Below are positions 6,401-14,338 of a stretch of 35,429 nucleotides of DNA, in pieces. How positions within the stretch are numbered: position 1 is the first letter of the stretch; the number at the start of each line of letters is the position of its first letter. This stretch comes from Massilia sp. ST3 (GTDB lineage Bacteria; Pseudomonadota; Gammaproteobacteria; Burkholderiales; Burkholderiaceae_D): NCBI RefSeq assembly GCF_018119405.1, contig NZ_JAGPWC010000052.1:1-35429 (forward strand), read 5' to 3'. The notes beneath the pieces are model-generated. The model made no database searches and was not told the DNA's origin. It saw nothing but the letters and a program-made list of their open reading frames with translations. The translations under genes and the position numbers were made by a program.

Positions 6401-7063
6401 ATGAATCGTTTGACGTTTGCGTTGGTGAAATCTTTGTTTGCCCTGGCTGTCTGCGGTAGTGCTGCTGTCGCGGCCGAAGCACCGAAGGCCGCCGCTGCCA
6501 AGCCGGACCCGGCCAAGGGCGGCACCCTGTACGACGGCGGCGACGCCGCGCGCGGCCTGCCGGCCTGCATGTCCTGCCACGGCGCCGCAGGCAACTCGAC
6601 CATCGTGGCCAACCCCAAGCTGGCCGGCCAGATCGAAGCCTACACCTACAAGCAGCTGGTCGACTTCACGACCCCGAACCGCCAGCAGCCGGTCATGACG
6701 ACCTACGCCAAGATGCTGACGGACGACGAGAAGAAGCATATCGCCGCCTACCTGGGCGCCCAGAAGCAAAAAGCCGGCGCCGCCAAGAACAAGGACACCG
6801 TGGAGCTGGGCCGCAAGATCTACCGCGGCGGCATCGCCGAGAAGGGCGTGGCGGCGTGCGCCTCCTGCCACGGCGCCAACGGCGGCGGCATCCCGGCGCA
6901 ATACCCGCGCCTGTCCGGCCAGCACCAGGACTACACCTATGCCCAGCTCGAGTCGTTCAAGGCCGGCGGCCGCAAGAACAGCATCCAGATGACCACGCTG
7001 GCGCAGCGCATGTCGGCGGAAGAAATGAAGGCCGTGGCGGACTACATCGCCGGCCTGAAATAA
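6401..7063 (+). CDS. Di-haem cytochrome c4-type protein
   Basis: A periplasmic electron carrier of 220 residues with two haem-binding sites, CMSCH (56-60) and CASCH (153-157), each in its own cytochrome c domain of about 90 residues, as in cytochrome c4. The presumed axial methionines lie in PVMTTYAKM (near 99-105) and SIQMTTLAQRM (second domain). An N-terminal signal peptide (LVKSLFALAVCGSAAVAA, cleavage near residue 24-25) directs Sec export, and an Ala/Lys/Pro linker follows. Cytochrome c4 commonly passes electrons to terminal oxidases. A terminator separates it from resB-ccsA, whose products would attach its haems. Confidence 0.94.
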   Translation: MNRLTFALVKSLFALAVCGSAAVAAEAPKAAAAKPDPAKGGTLYDGGDAARGLPACMSCHGAAGNSTIVANPKLAGQIEAYTYKQLVDFTTPNRQQPVMTTYAKMLTDDEKKHIAAYLGAQKQKAGAAKNKDTVELGRKIYRGGIAEKGVAACASCHGANGGGIPAQYPRLSGQHQDYTYAQLESFKAGGRKNSIQMTTLAQRMSAEEMKAVADYIAGLK

Positions 7064-7084
7064 GCGGCATTTCATAGAAGAGAC

Positions 7085-7118
7085 AAAGGGCGGCAGCGTC
7101 GAGCTAGCTGCCCTTTTT
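7085..7118 (+). terminator. Rho-independent terminator after cytochrome c4
   Basis: AAAGGGCGGC (7085-7094) pairs with GCTGCCCTTT (7107-7116, one G-U pair), followed by a run of five T residues (7114-7118). It lies 22 bases after the stop codon. Confidence 0.75.
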
Positions 7119-7163
7119 GCTGTATGCTCAGGCGTTTGCGTGTGCCTTACTGGGTTGTAGAAG

Positions 7164-9254
7164 ATGAGTACCACCGGAATTGAACTGAAGACCCGCCGCC
7201 GCGGCCTGGCCGAGGCGGTCGAGCTGGTGTCGTCGATGCGTTTCGCGATCAGCCTGCTCACGGTCATCGCCATCGCTTCGGCGATCGGCACCGTGCTCAA
7301 ACAGAACGAGCCGATGCCGAACTACGTCAACCAGTTCGGTCCGTTCTGGTTCGAAGTGTTCGGCAAGCTGGGCCTGTACAGCGTGTATTCGAGCTGGTGG
7401 TTCCTGCTGATCCTGGTGACCCTGATCATCTCCACCGGTCTGTGCGTGGTGCGCAATACGCCGAAGATGCTGCGCGACATGCGCAGCTGGCGCGAACAGG
7501 TGCGCGAGGAGTCGCTGCGCAATTTCCACCACAAGGTCGAATGGACGGCGCCCCTGCAGCGCGCCGAGCTGGCCGCCCAGACCGCGACGCGCCTGGGCCA
7601 CGCCGGCTATGCCACCAGGATCGTCGAGAAGGACGGCGGCATCCTGGTGGCGGCCAAGAAGGGCGCCGGCAACAAGTTCGGCTACATCTTCGCCCACACG
7701 GCAATCATCGTGATCCTGCTGGGCGGCATGCTCGATTCCGAGCTACCGGTCCGCTTCCAGCAATGGTTCCTCGGTAAAACGCCCTTCACGGGTGGCGGCG
7801 TGATCGCCCAGATCCCCGCCCAGCACCGCCTGAGCGCGGCCAATCCCAGCTTCCGCGGCAACACCGCGATCGCCGAAGGCCAGACCAGCCATACCGCCAT
7901 CCTGACCCAGCCGAACGGGGTACTGGTGCAGGACCTGCCGTTCTCCATCGAGCTGAAGAAATTCATCATCGAGTTCTATTCGACCGGCATGCCCAAGCTG
8001 TTCGCCAGCGAAGTCGTGGTGCGCGACCTCGAGAACGGCCACACCTTCCCGGCCAGCATCAAGGTCAACCAGCCGCTCATCTACAAGGGCATCGCCGTCT
8101 ACCAGTCGAGCTTCGACGACGGCGGCAGCAAGCTCAAGCTGACCGGCCACCCGATGGCGGGCAGCAGCGCCGACACCTTCGCCTTCGCGGGCGAGGTCGG
8201 CGCCTCGACCGAACTGAAGGCGGGCGGCGAGACCTATGCGGTCGAATGGTCGGGCTTCCGTCCCTTCAATGTCGAGAACGTCAACGCCGGTAACGACGTG
8301 CGCGCCGTCAAGCAGGGCGGCTCGCTCGAGGAGCAGTTCGCCGCCACCCTCGGCAAGGCGTCCGGTTCGGCCGCCAAGAACGCCAACAACAAGGACCTCA
8401 AGAACGTCGGCCCGAGCGTGCAGTACAAGCTGCGCGACAAGACCGGCCAGGCGCGCGAATTCCTGAACTACATGCAGCCGGTGAGCCTGGAGGGGTCCCA
8501 GGTCTACCTGGCCGGCGTGCGTTCCAGCCCGGCGGACCAGTTCAGCTTCCTGCGCATCCCGGCCGACGAGCAATACGGCGTGGGCCAGTGGATGCGCCTG
8601 CGCGCCGCCCTGAACGACCCGGCGGCCCGCCTCGAGGCCGCGCGCCGCTACGCCCAGCGCGCCCTGGCGCCGGAGCAGCGCGGCACGCCCCTGGGAGCCC
8701 AGCTGCAGGAATCCAGCGCCCGCACCCTGGAGATCTTCTCGGGCCAGGGCGGCGGACGCGGCGGCTTCGTGGCCGTGGCCCAGTTTCTGGAAAAGATTCC
8801 GCAGGCCGAGCAGGAAAAGGCGGCGAATATCTTCATGAAAATGCTCAACGGCACCCTGTGGGAGCTGTGGCAGGTGGCGCGCGCCCAGGCCGGCCTGGCG
8901 GCGGCCGAGCCGACCGAGGCGAATGGCCGCTTCCTGCAGCTGGCCACGAACGCGCTCTCCGACAGCTTCCTGTACGGCGCCCCGGTCTACCTGCAGCTGG
9001 ACGAATTCACCGAGGTCAAGGCCTCGGTACTGCAGCTGACCCGCTCGCCGGGCAAGAAGGTGGTCTACCTGGGCTGCCTGCTGCTGGTAGCCGGCGTGTT
9101 CGCAATGTTTTATATTCGTGAACGACGCATGTGGGTCTGGGTGACCGGCCGCGAGGGCGGCGCCCACGCCATGATGGCGATGAGCACCCAGCGCAAGACG
9201 CTCGATTTCGAGCGCGAATTTGACGAACTGAAAGCCAAGCTGCCGCAAGCCTGA
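7164..9254 (+). CDS. resB: Cytochrome c biogenesis protein ResB (Ccs1, System II)
   Basis: ResB (696 residues) is the large partner of the System II haem-ligation complex in the inner membrane; with CcsA it exports haem and joins it to CxxCH apocytochromes. Visible features: three N-terminal membrane helices (about 24-46, 78-98 and 171-190), a long periplasmic domain of about 440 residues, and a last helix near 633-652 (VVYLGCLLLVAGVFAMFYI) followed by a cytoplasmic tail. The family segment SSMRFAISLLTVIAIASAIG opens the first helix. The ATG at 7164 follows GTAGAAG. It forms an operon with ccsA 31 bases downstream and sits next to a substrate cytochrome. Length is usual for betaproteobacterial members. 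Confidence 0.95.
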   Translation: MSTTGIELKTRRRGLAEAVELVSSMRFAISLLTVIAIASAIGTVLKQNEPMPNYVNQFGPFWFEVFGKLGLYSVYSSWWFLLILVTLIISTGLCVVRNTPKMLRDMRSWREQVREESLRNFHHKVEWTAPLQRAELAAQTATRLGHAGYATRIVEKDGGILVAAKKGAGNKFGYIFAHTAIIVILLGGMLDSELPVRFQQWFLGKTPFTGGGVIAQIPAQHRLSAANPSFRGNTAIAEGQTSHTAILTQPNGVLVQDLPFSIELKKFIIEFYSTGMPKLFASEVVVRDLENGHTFPASIKVNQPLIYKGIAVYQSSFDDGGSKLKLTGHPMAGSSADTFAFAGEVGASTELKAGGETYAVEWSGFRPFNVENVNAGNDVRAVKQGGSLEEQFAATLGKASGSAAKNANNKDLKNVGPSVQYKLRDKTGQAREFLNYMQPVSLEGSQVYLAGVRSSPADQFSFLRIPADEQYGVGQWMRLRAALNDPAARLEAARRYAQRALAPEQRGTPLGAQLQESSARTLEIFSGQGGGRGGFVAVAQFLEKIPQAEQEKAANIFMKMLNGTLWELWQVARAQAGLAAAEPTEANGRFLQLATNALSDSFLYGAPVYLQLDEFTEVKASVLQLTRSPGKKVVYLGCLLLVAGVFAMFYIRERRMWVWVTGREGGAHAMMAMSTQRKTLDFEREFDELKAKLPQA

Positions 9255-9285
9255 TGGCTTGAACAGCAGCGGCCTGGAGAATACC

Positions 9286-10440
9286 ATGGAATTGTCCCAA
9301 GCAAGCCCGTCCATCTACAAGGAAGAGCCCGGCTACTTCCGCCGCCTGAACGCCGTCGACTGGCTGTATGCGCTGGCCCTGTGCGCGGCGGCCCTGTTCG
9401 CGCTGAACCGCTACGCGGACTACATGGACATCTACGAAAAGGCCATCCTGCTGTGCACCGCGCCCGTGTTCGCGGCGCTGGGCTGGCACTGGAAGCCGAT
9501 GCGCTGGCTGCTGCCGCTGGTGGGCCTGCTGTCGCTGTGGGCTATCTCGATGTACGACGGCAACCTGGCCGCCGCCAACGAAAAATTCTTCCTCAAGTAC
9601 ATGCTGTCGAGCCAGTCCGCCATCCTGTGGATGAGCGCGCTGTTCGCGTTCTCGACCGTGTTCTACTGGATTGGCCTGCTGAGCAAGCAGGGCTTCAGCG
9701 GCGCCGGCGCCAAGCTGTGCTGGGCCGCGGTGGTGCTGGGTGCCACCGGCATGATGGTGCGCTGGTACGAGTCCTACCTGATCGGGCCGGACGTGGGCCA
9801 CATCCCGGTGTCGAACCTGTACGAGGTCTTCATCCTGTTCGCCCTGATCACCGCGCTGTTCTACCTGTACTACGAAGGCCGCTACGCCACCCGCCAGCTG
9901 GGCGCCTTCGTGATGCTGATCATCTCGGCCGCGGTCGCCTTCCTGCTGTGGTACACGGTGTCGCGCGATGCCGCCGACATCCAGCCGCTGGTGCCGGCGC
10001 TACAAAGCTGGTGGATGAAAATCCACGTGCCGGCCAACTTCATCGGCTACGGCACCTTCGCCCTGGCCGCGATGGTCGGCACCGCCTACCTGCTGAAATC
10101 CCACGGCATCCTGGCCGACCGCCTGCCGGCGCTGGAAGTGCTGGACGACGTGATGTACAAGTCGATCTCGGTCGGCTTCGCCTTCTTCACGGTCGCCACC
10201 ATCCTGGGCGCGCTGTGGGCGGCCGAGGCCTGGGGCGGCTACTGGTCCTGGGACCCCAAGGAAACCTGGGCCCTGATCGTCTGGCTCAACTACGCGGCCT
10301 GGCTGCACATGCGCCTGATGTCCGGCCTGCGCGGCCGTATGGCGGCCTGGTGGGCGCTGGTGGGCCTCCTGGTGACCACCTTCGCCTTCCTGGGCGTGAA
10401 CATGTTCCTGTCGGGGCTGCATTCCTACGGGGCGCTCTGA
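9286..10440 (+). CDS. ccsA: Cytochrome c biogenesis protein CcsA (ResC; also named CcsB)
   Basis: A 384-residue polytopic inner-membrane protein of the CcmC/CcmF/CcsA haem-handling family. The tryptophan-rich WWD motif is intact near residues 314-330 (WGGYWSWDPKETWALIVW) and presents haem on the periplasmic side. Conserved histidines flank it, including MKIHVPANFIGYG and AAWLHMRLM. Eight or so membrane helices are visible. ATG 9286 was chosen because GGAGA precedes it by 6 bases; an upstream in-frame TTG at 9259 adds nine residues without support. It completes the System II pair with ResB, and its stop overlaps the start of the following methyltransferase by one base (TGATG). Confidence 0.95.
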   Translation: MELSQASPSIYKEEPGYFRRLNAVDWLYALALCAAALFALNRYADYMDIYEKAILLCTAPVFAALGWHWKPMRWLLPLVGLLSLWAISMYDGNLAAANEKFFLKYMLSSQSAILWMSALFAFSTVFYWIGLLSKQGFSGAGAKLCWAAVVLGATGMMVRWYESYLIGPDVGHIPVSNLYEVFILFALITALFYLYYEGRYATRQLGAFVMLIISAAVAFLLWYTVSRDAADIQPLVPALQSWWMKIHVPANFIGYGTFALAAMVGTAYLLKSHGILADRLPALEVLDDVMYKSISVGFAFFTVATILGALWAAEAWGGYWSWDPKETWALIVWLNYAAWLHMRLMSGLRGRMAAWWALVGLLVTTFAFLGVNMFLSGLHSYGAL

Positions 10441-11045
10441 TGGAGCACGCGTCCATCGCCTCGGCCTACGACACCCTGGCCGAGCGCTGGACGGATGCGG
10501 CCTTCGACCCCGGCAACGGCCTGCGCCTGCATGCGCAGGCCTTGTCGTTTCTGGAAGACGGAGAGGGCTGGGCGCTGGGCGTCGGCTGCGGCTGCAATAC
10601 CCGCTTCAACCCCTTGCTGCGCGCACGCGGCCTGCGCCTCGAAGGGGTCGACATTTCCGAGCGCATGCTGGCGCTGGCGCGCGCGGCCGATCCCGATGTG
10701 CTGCTGCACCATGGCGACGTGTGCGCCTGGCAGCTTTCACATACCTACCGCTTCATCTCGGCCTGGGACAGCATCTGGCATGTCCGGCTCGCGCAGCAGC
10801 GGCCGCTGATGCTCAAGCTCATGCGTGCGCTGGAACCGGGCGGGGTCTTCATCTTTTCGGCCGGCGGGCTCGATGCGCCTGGCGAACACGTCGACGCCGC
10901 GATGGGGCCGGAGGTCTACTACGCCACGCTCGGGATACCGGGCCTGCTCGACGTGGTCGCCGAGGCCGGATGCATGGTCCGCCACCTCGAGTTCGACCAG
11001 CATCCCGACCAACACCTGTGCGTCATCGTGCAGCGGGCCGGCTGA
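10440..11045 (+). CDS. Class I SAM-dependent methyltransferase, substrate unknown
   Basis: A 201-residue protein with the Rossmann methyltransferase fold. Motif I reads LGVGCGCNTRF (about 46-56) in place of the commoner LDxGCGxG, motif II is EGVDISERMLALAR, and the acidic motif III area is LLHHGDVCAW. A post-I hydrophobic strand FISAWDSIWHV and the LEPGGVFIFS segment complete the SAM-binding core. There is no membrane or targeting segment, so it should be cytosolic. The ATG overlaps the ccsA stop by one base, indicating translational coupling with the cytochrome maturation genes. A functional link is not otherwise evident, and the substrate cannot be read from sequence. It is convergent with the GFA-type gene, 4 bases apart. 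Confidence 0.85.
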   Translation: MEHASIASAYDTLAERWTDAAFDPGNGLRLHAQALSFLEDGEGWALGVGCGCNTRFNPLLRARGLRLEGVDISERMLALARAADPDVLLHHGDVCAWQLSHTYRFISAWDSIWHVRLAQQRPLMLKLMRALEPGGVFIFSAGGLDAPGEHVDAAMGPEVYYATLGIPGLLDVVAEAGCMVRHLEFDQHPDQHLCVIVQRAG

Positions 11046-11049
11046 AGGC

Positions 11050-11442
11050 TCATTCCTCGGAACGGCCCGCCGCTTCACGGTTGCGTTCGTAATGATGCGC
11101 GAGCGGGAAGGGCGGCAGCCAGGATTCGCGCCGGACGGTCCAGTTTTCGTAGGTCGGCATCAGCTGGTCCGGGGCGTCCAGCGCGCCCAGGTGCACCTCG
11201 ATCTCGTCGCCGCTGCGCGCGAACACCGACGAGCCGCAATGCGGGCAAAAGTGCCGCCCGGCGTAGTCGCGCGTTTCGCCCGTGATCGTCACCGCGTCCT
11301 GCGGGAAGACCGCGGCGGCGTAGAACAGCGCGCCGTGGTGCTTGCGGCAGTCGAGGCAATGGCAGATGCCGACCCGGTATGGTCGTCCTTCCGCCACGAT
11401 GCCCACTCTGCCGCACAGGCAGCCGCCGGTGAACCGGTCCAT
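11050..11442 (-). CDS. GFA-family (glutathione-dependent formaldehyde-activating-like) zinc protein
   Basis: A 130-residue protein of the GFA/CENP-V fold. The zinc-binding cysteines are all visible: CLCGRV (Cys8, Cys10), CHCLDC (about 27-32) and CPHCGSS near residue 70. This pattern matches the structural and catalytic zinc sites of Gfa. Most members are not proven formaldehyde-activating enzymes, so the specific reaction is open. ATG 11442 (MDRFTGGCLCG) is preceded by GGAG; a long in-frame extension to 11574 crosses the divergent gene and is rejected. It is divergent from the 115-residue unknown protein with a 43-base gap. Confidence 0.88.
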   Translation of the reverse strand: MDRFTGGCLCGRVGIVAEGRPYRVGICHCLDCRKHHGALFYAAAVFPQDAVTITGETRDYAGRHFCPHCGSSVFARSGDEIEVHLGALDAPDQLMPTYENWTVRRESWLPPFPLAHHYERNREAAGRSEE

Positions 11443-11485
11443 GTGAAGTCTCCTGTATCTGGCGCTGCGGTGATATGCTTCACCC

Positions 11486-11833
11486 ATGACTACTGATTCC
11501 GACATTGAACTGTCCGGGCCTTTCCAGGCCAAGGACGGCACCGGCCGACTGCTCGACGTCAAGGCGATCCGCATCTTCGACGAGGGCTACGGGATTATCG
11601 ACGTGTACGTCGAGTTCAAGAACAAGCTCGAGACCGGCGCCTACAAGGATACCGTACTCGTGCGCCAGATCATCGACCGCCTGCGCGCGGTCGGGTACAA
11701 GGGGCCAGACTTCGGCCACAGCGACCCGGGCCTGCAGGAGAGCCGGCTGATCGTGCTCGAGGCGCCCGAGGAATTCGCCGCCTTCGCCAAGAGCCGGGGC
11801 TGGAAGAACCTGGCCGAGGACTTCGACGAGTAA
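11486..11833 (+). CDS. Hypothetical cytosolic protein
   Basis: A 115-residue soluble protein that I do not recognise. It looks like an alternating alpha/beta domain: an N-terminal beta-rich part (AIRIFDEGYGIIDVYVEFKN), a helix VRQIIDRLRAVGY, then SRLIVLEAPEEFAAFAKSRGW and an acidic C-terminus (LAEDFDE). There is no signal peptide or metal motif. Composition and codon use match the neighbours, so it is very likely a true gene. It is divergent from the GFA gene and has its own short upstream region. Confidence 0.75.
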   Translation: MTTDSDIELSGPFQAKDGTGRLLDVKAIRIFDEGYGIIDVYVEFKNKLETGAYKDTVLVRQIIDRLRAVGYKGPDFGHSDPGLQESRLIVLEAPEEFAAFAKSRGWKNLAEDFDE

Positions 11834-11869
11834 GCACGGGCTTGGTCATTTCGGATGAATATAGCTTTT

Positions 11870-11891
11870 CACGGAACGAGACTGTTTCGTG
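11870..11891. other. Hairpin in the gap after the 11486 gene
   Basis: CACGGAAC (11870-11877) pairs with GTTTCGTG (11884-11891, one G-U pair) around a GAGACT loop, 37 bases after the stop. No T-run follows, so it is at best a weak terminator or mRNA end structure. Confidence 0.3.
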
Positions 11892-11910
11892 ATGCCTGCG
11901 CCTGCCCAGC

Positions 11911-11938
11911 TTGCCCTTGCCGGCCACTGACCTAGACT
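11911..11938 (+). promoter_or_regulatory. Candidate sigma-70 promoter of the secreted small protein
   Basis: TTGCCC (11911-11916) and TAGACT (11933-11938) are separated by 16 bases, about 105 bases before the start at 12046. It is the best match in this 212-base gap but only moderately close to consensus. Confidence 0.35.
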
Positions 11939-12045
11939 GAACTATCCGCAAGCCGCAGCGGCGGCATTGCGGTATCCGACGCCCGCCAGAGGCTGATTCG
12001 GCGCGACGCCTGTCTCAAAGGTATTCACTTTGCGAAGGAACGATC

Positions 12046-12471
12046 ATGCGTCCCACCTCCCTCCTGATCCCCGCATCCCTGCTGGCGCTTGCCGCCAGCG
12101 TGGGTGCGCAGACCCCAGCCCAGACCTATCCCCGGCCCGATACGGCGCCGATCACGACCGTGACCGTGACGGCCCCGGCCAAGGCGGTCAAGCTCAGGTC
12201 CGACGAAATCAAGCAGATTGCCGGGTCCTATGCCATGCGGAACGGCTGGCAATTGGACGTACGCGGCTACCCGCAATATATCGACGCGACCATCGACGAT
12301 GAAAAGCCGATACGGCTGCGTGCAGTCTCGAAGAACAAGTTCGTGTCCGGTGACGGCAACGTGACCATGGAATTCAACCAGGGCACGGGGGACGACATGA
12401 AGCTGAGTTATGTGCCCGACCCCAGCCAGCCGTCGATGATCTCCATCCCCGCGCAAAAGACCAAGCGCTGA
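12046..12471 (+). CDS. Hypothetical exported protein
   Basis: A 141-residue protein I do not recognise. It has a clear Sec signal peptide (about residues 1-21, LLIPASLLALAASVGAQ, cleavage after VGA), then a Pro/Thr-rich linker (ITTVTVTAPAKAV) and a compact domain of about 90 residues that looks beta-rich (SYAMRNGWQLDVRGYPQYIDATID, then NVTMEFNQGTGDDMKLSYVP). There are no cysteines in the mature part, so it is probably a soluble periplasmic protein. AAGGA precedes the ATG. It is a single transcription unit: a promoter candidate lies upstream and a strong terminator directly downstream. Confidence 0.75.
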   Translation: MRPTSLLIPASLLALAASVGAQTPAQTYPRPDTAPITTVTVTAPAKAVKLRSDEIKQIAGSYAMRNGWQLDVRGYPQYIDATIDDEKPIRLRAVSKNKFVSGDGNVTMEFNQGTGDDMKLSYVPDPSQPSMISIPAQKTKR

Positions 12472-12484
12472 GCGCGGAAGCCGG

Positions 12485-12511
12485 AACGCCAGCCCGAGGG
12501 TTGGCGTTTTT
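12485..12511 (+). terminator. Rho-independent terminator after the exported protein
   Basis: AACGCCAGCCC (12485-12495) pairs with GGGTTGGCGTT (12498-12508, one G-U pair), followed by a T-run to 12511. It lies 13 bases after the stop codon. Confidence 0.85.
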
Positions 12512-12611
12512 ATTGGGACGAAGCATTTTCCGGCCAGATAGGTGGGCGTGCTAACGTTCACTTAAGTCAATCCGTGTAAGCTGAAGCTTCCCACTGCTCG
12601 CGGAGCCGACC

Positions 12612-13589
12612 ATGCTCATCCAACGTAATCCGAACGGGATCGACCTCCCGTACCCCTCCGAGATCACGCCCCGCGAGGTCTATGAAGAACGACGCCGCTT
12701 CCTCGCCCGCATCGCGGCCAGCGCCGCCGTCGGTACTAGCCTTTGGGAAATGGCCAACCGCGAGGCTTTCGCCCAGAACGCGGCCCAGCGCCTGGCCGCC
12801 AGCGCCAACCCGGCGCTGTCGACCAAGGAGCCGCAGACAGCCTTCAAGGACGCCACCCACTACAACAACTTCTACGAATTCGGTACTGACAAGTCCGACC
12901 CGGCCGAGAACGCGCACACCCTGCGTACCCGGCCCTGGACCGTGACCATCGACGGCGAGGTCAAGAAGCCGCTGACGCTCGACATCGACCGCCTGCTCAA
13001 GCTGGCGCCGCTGGAGGAGCGCATCTACCGTCTGCGCTGCGTGGAAGGCTGGTCGATGGTCATCCCCTGGGTCGGCTATTCGCTGTCCAACCTGCTCAAG
13101 CAGGTGGAGCCGACCGGCAACGCGCGCTACGTCGAATTCACCACCCTGAACGACCGCAGCCAGATGCCGGGCCTGCGCAGCCCGGTGCTCGACTGGCCCT
13201 ATGTCGAGGGCTTGCGCATGGACGAGGCCATGCATCCGCTCACCTTGCTCACGCTCGGCATGTACGGCCAGGTGCTGCCGAACCAGAACGGCGCGCCGGT
13301 GCGCCTGGTGGTGCCCTGGAAGTACGGCTTCAAGTCGGCCAAGTCGATCGTGCGCATCCGCCTGACCAGCCGCCAGCCGCGCACCGCCTGGAACGACTCG
13401 GCGCCCAACGAGTACGGTTTTTATTCGAACGTGAACCCGAACGTCGACCACCCGCGCTGGTCGCAGGCCAGCGAGCGCCGCATCGGCGAGGACGGCTTCT
13501 TCAAGCCCAAGCGCAAGACCCTGATGTTCAACGGCTACGACCAGGTCGCCTCGCTGTATTCCGGCATGGACCTGAAGAAGTTCTTCTGA
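12612..13589 (+). CDS. msrP: Periplasmic protein-methionine-sulfoxide reductase, catalytic subunit
   Basis: MsrP (YedY, 325 residues) is a molybdopterin enzyme that repairs oxidised methionine in periplasmic proteins. The N-terminus carries a twin-arginine signal (RRRFLARIAASAAVG, about 27-41), so it is folded with cofactor and exported by Tat. The molybdenum ligand is Cys143 in RLRCVEGWSM. Other family blocks are HYNNFYEFGTDK, RPWTVTIDGEV, and NGAPVRLVVPWKYGFKSAKSI. CGGAG precedes the ATG. It is followed 2 bases later by msrQ, its membrane electron donor. The Tat signal begins unusually far in (about 25 residues), which is normal for this family. Confidence 0.96.
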   Translation: MLIQRNPNGIDLPYPSEITPREVYEERRRFLARIAASAAVGTSLWEMANREAFAQNAAQRLAASANPALSTKEPQTAFKDATHYNNFYEFGTDKSDPAENAHTLRTRPWTVTIDGEVKKPLTLDIDRLLKLAPLEERIYRLRCVEGWSMVIPWVGYSLSNLLKQVEPTGNARYVEFTTLNDRSQMPGLRSPVLDWPYVEGLRMDEAMHPLTLLTLGMYGQVLPNQNGAPVRLVVPWKYGFKSAKSIVRIRLTSRQPRTAWNDSAPNEYGFYSNVNPNVDHPRWSQASERRIGEDGFFKPKRKTLMFNGYDQVASLYSGMDLKKFF

Positions 13590-13591
13590 CG

Positions 13592-14230
13592 ATGGCCTTC
13601 AACCCGTCCCCGAAGCAGCTGGGCGCCATGAAGGCGGCCCTGTTCGTCATCAGCCTGCTGCCCTTTGCGAACATGGCCTGGCTGACGGTGCAGGGCGCGC
13701 TCACCGAGCCGCTCGAATACATCACCCACCAGACCGGCGACTGGGCCCTGTACTTCCTGTGCATCACCCTGGCGGTGACGCCGCTGCGCCGCTTCACCGG
13801 CTGGAACTGGGTGATCCGCCTGCGCCGCATGCTGGGGCTGTTCTGCTTTTTCTACGCGCTGCTGCACTTCACCACCTTCCTCTGGTTCGACCATTTCTTC
13901 GACTGGGGCGCGATGTGGAAGGACGTGCTCAAGCGGCCCTTCATCACGGTGGGCTTCATCGCCTTCCTGATGCTGGTGCCGCTGGCGGCGACCAGCACCA
14001 ACGGCATGGTCAAGCGCCTGGGCGGCAAGCGCTGGCGCTGGCTGCACCGCTTGATCTATGTGATCGCGCCGCTGGCGATCCTGCACTTCTGGTGGATGAA
14101 GGCGGGGAAGAACGATTTCGCCGAACCGATCCTGTTCGGGACCATCGTGGCGGTGCTGCTGGGGCTGAGAGCATGGTGGAGCCGTAGGGTTGGCGGCTCC
14201 GCCGCCGACGCGGTGGTAGGCGGTCGTTGA
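13592..14230 (+). CDS. msrQ: MsrPQ system haem b membrane subunit
   Basis: MsrQ (212 residues) is a ferric-reductase-like membrane protein with haem b that carries electrons from the quinone pool or flavin reductase to MsrP. Six hydrophobic helices are visible. Likely haem histidines lie in FFYALLHFTTFLW and in WRWLHRLIYVIAPLAILHFWW. The core protein ends near LRAWWSR; the last 14 or so residues (RVGGSAADAVVGGR) are read out of a REP-like palindrome that begins at 14185, so the stop codon at 14228-14230 is supplied by repeat DNA. Whether this tail is tolerated or the native C-terminus has been eroded cannot be told from the window. Confidence 0.93.
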   Translation: MAFNPSPKQLGAMKAALFVISLLPFANMAWLTVQGALTEPLEYITHQTGDWALYFLCITLAVTPLRRFTGWNWVIRLRRMLGLFCFFYALLHFTTFLWFDHFFDWGAMWKDVLKRPFITVGFIAFLMLVPLAATSTNGMVKRLGGKRWRWLHRLIYVIAPLAILHFWWMKAGKNDFAEPILFGTIVAVLLGLRAWWSRRVGGSAADAVVGGR

Positions 14231-14289
14231 TATGGCGCGGTCGTGCCGGCGTCCGTTGAACGCGTCGGCGGCATAGCCGCCAACCCTAC
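14185..14289. repeat. Inverted pair of REP-like elements, family A
   Basis: Copy 1 (14185-14212) reads GTAGGGTTGGCGGC-tcc-GCCGCCGACGCG apart from a loop difference. Copy 2 (14261-14289) is the same unit in opposite orientation with loop TAT. Each unit is a palindrome (GGCGGC/GCCGCC) with a GTAGGGTT head and a GACGCG tail. The pair sits in the msrQ/lysA convergent boundary; a third copy is at 35163-35191. The arrangement resembles the BIMEs of enterobacteria. Confidence 0.85.
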
Positions 14290-14311
14290 CGGCGAGTTGC
14301 CCGTACCAATG

Positions 14312-14334
14312 AAAAAGGCCCGCATTCGCGGGCC
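14312..14334 (-). terminator. Rho-independent terminator of lysA
   Basis: GGCCCGC / GCGGGCC (14317-14323 and 14328-14334, loop ATTC) is followed on the minus strand by five T residues (14316-14312). It lies just after the lysA stop. Confidence 0.85.
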
Positions 14335-14338
14335 CCGT

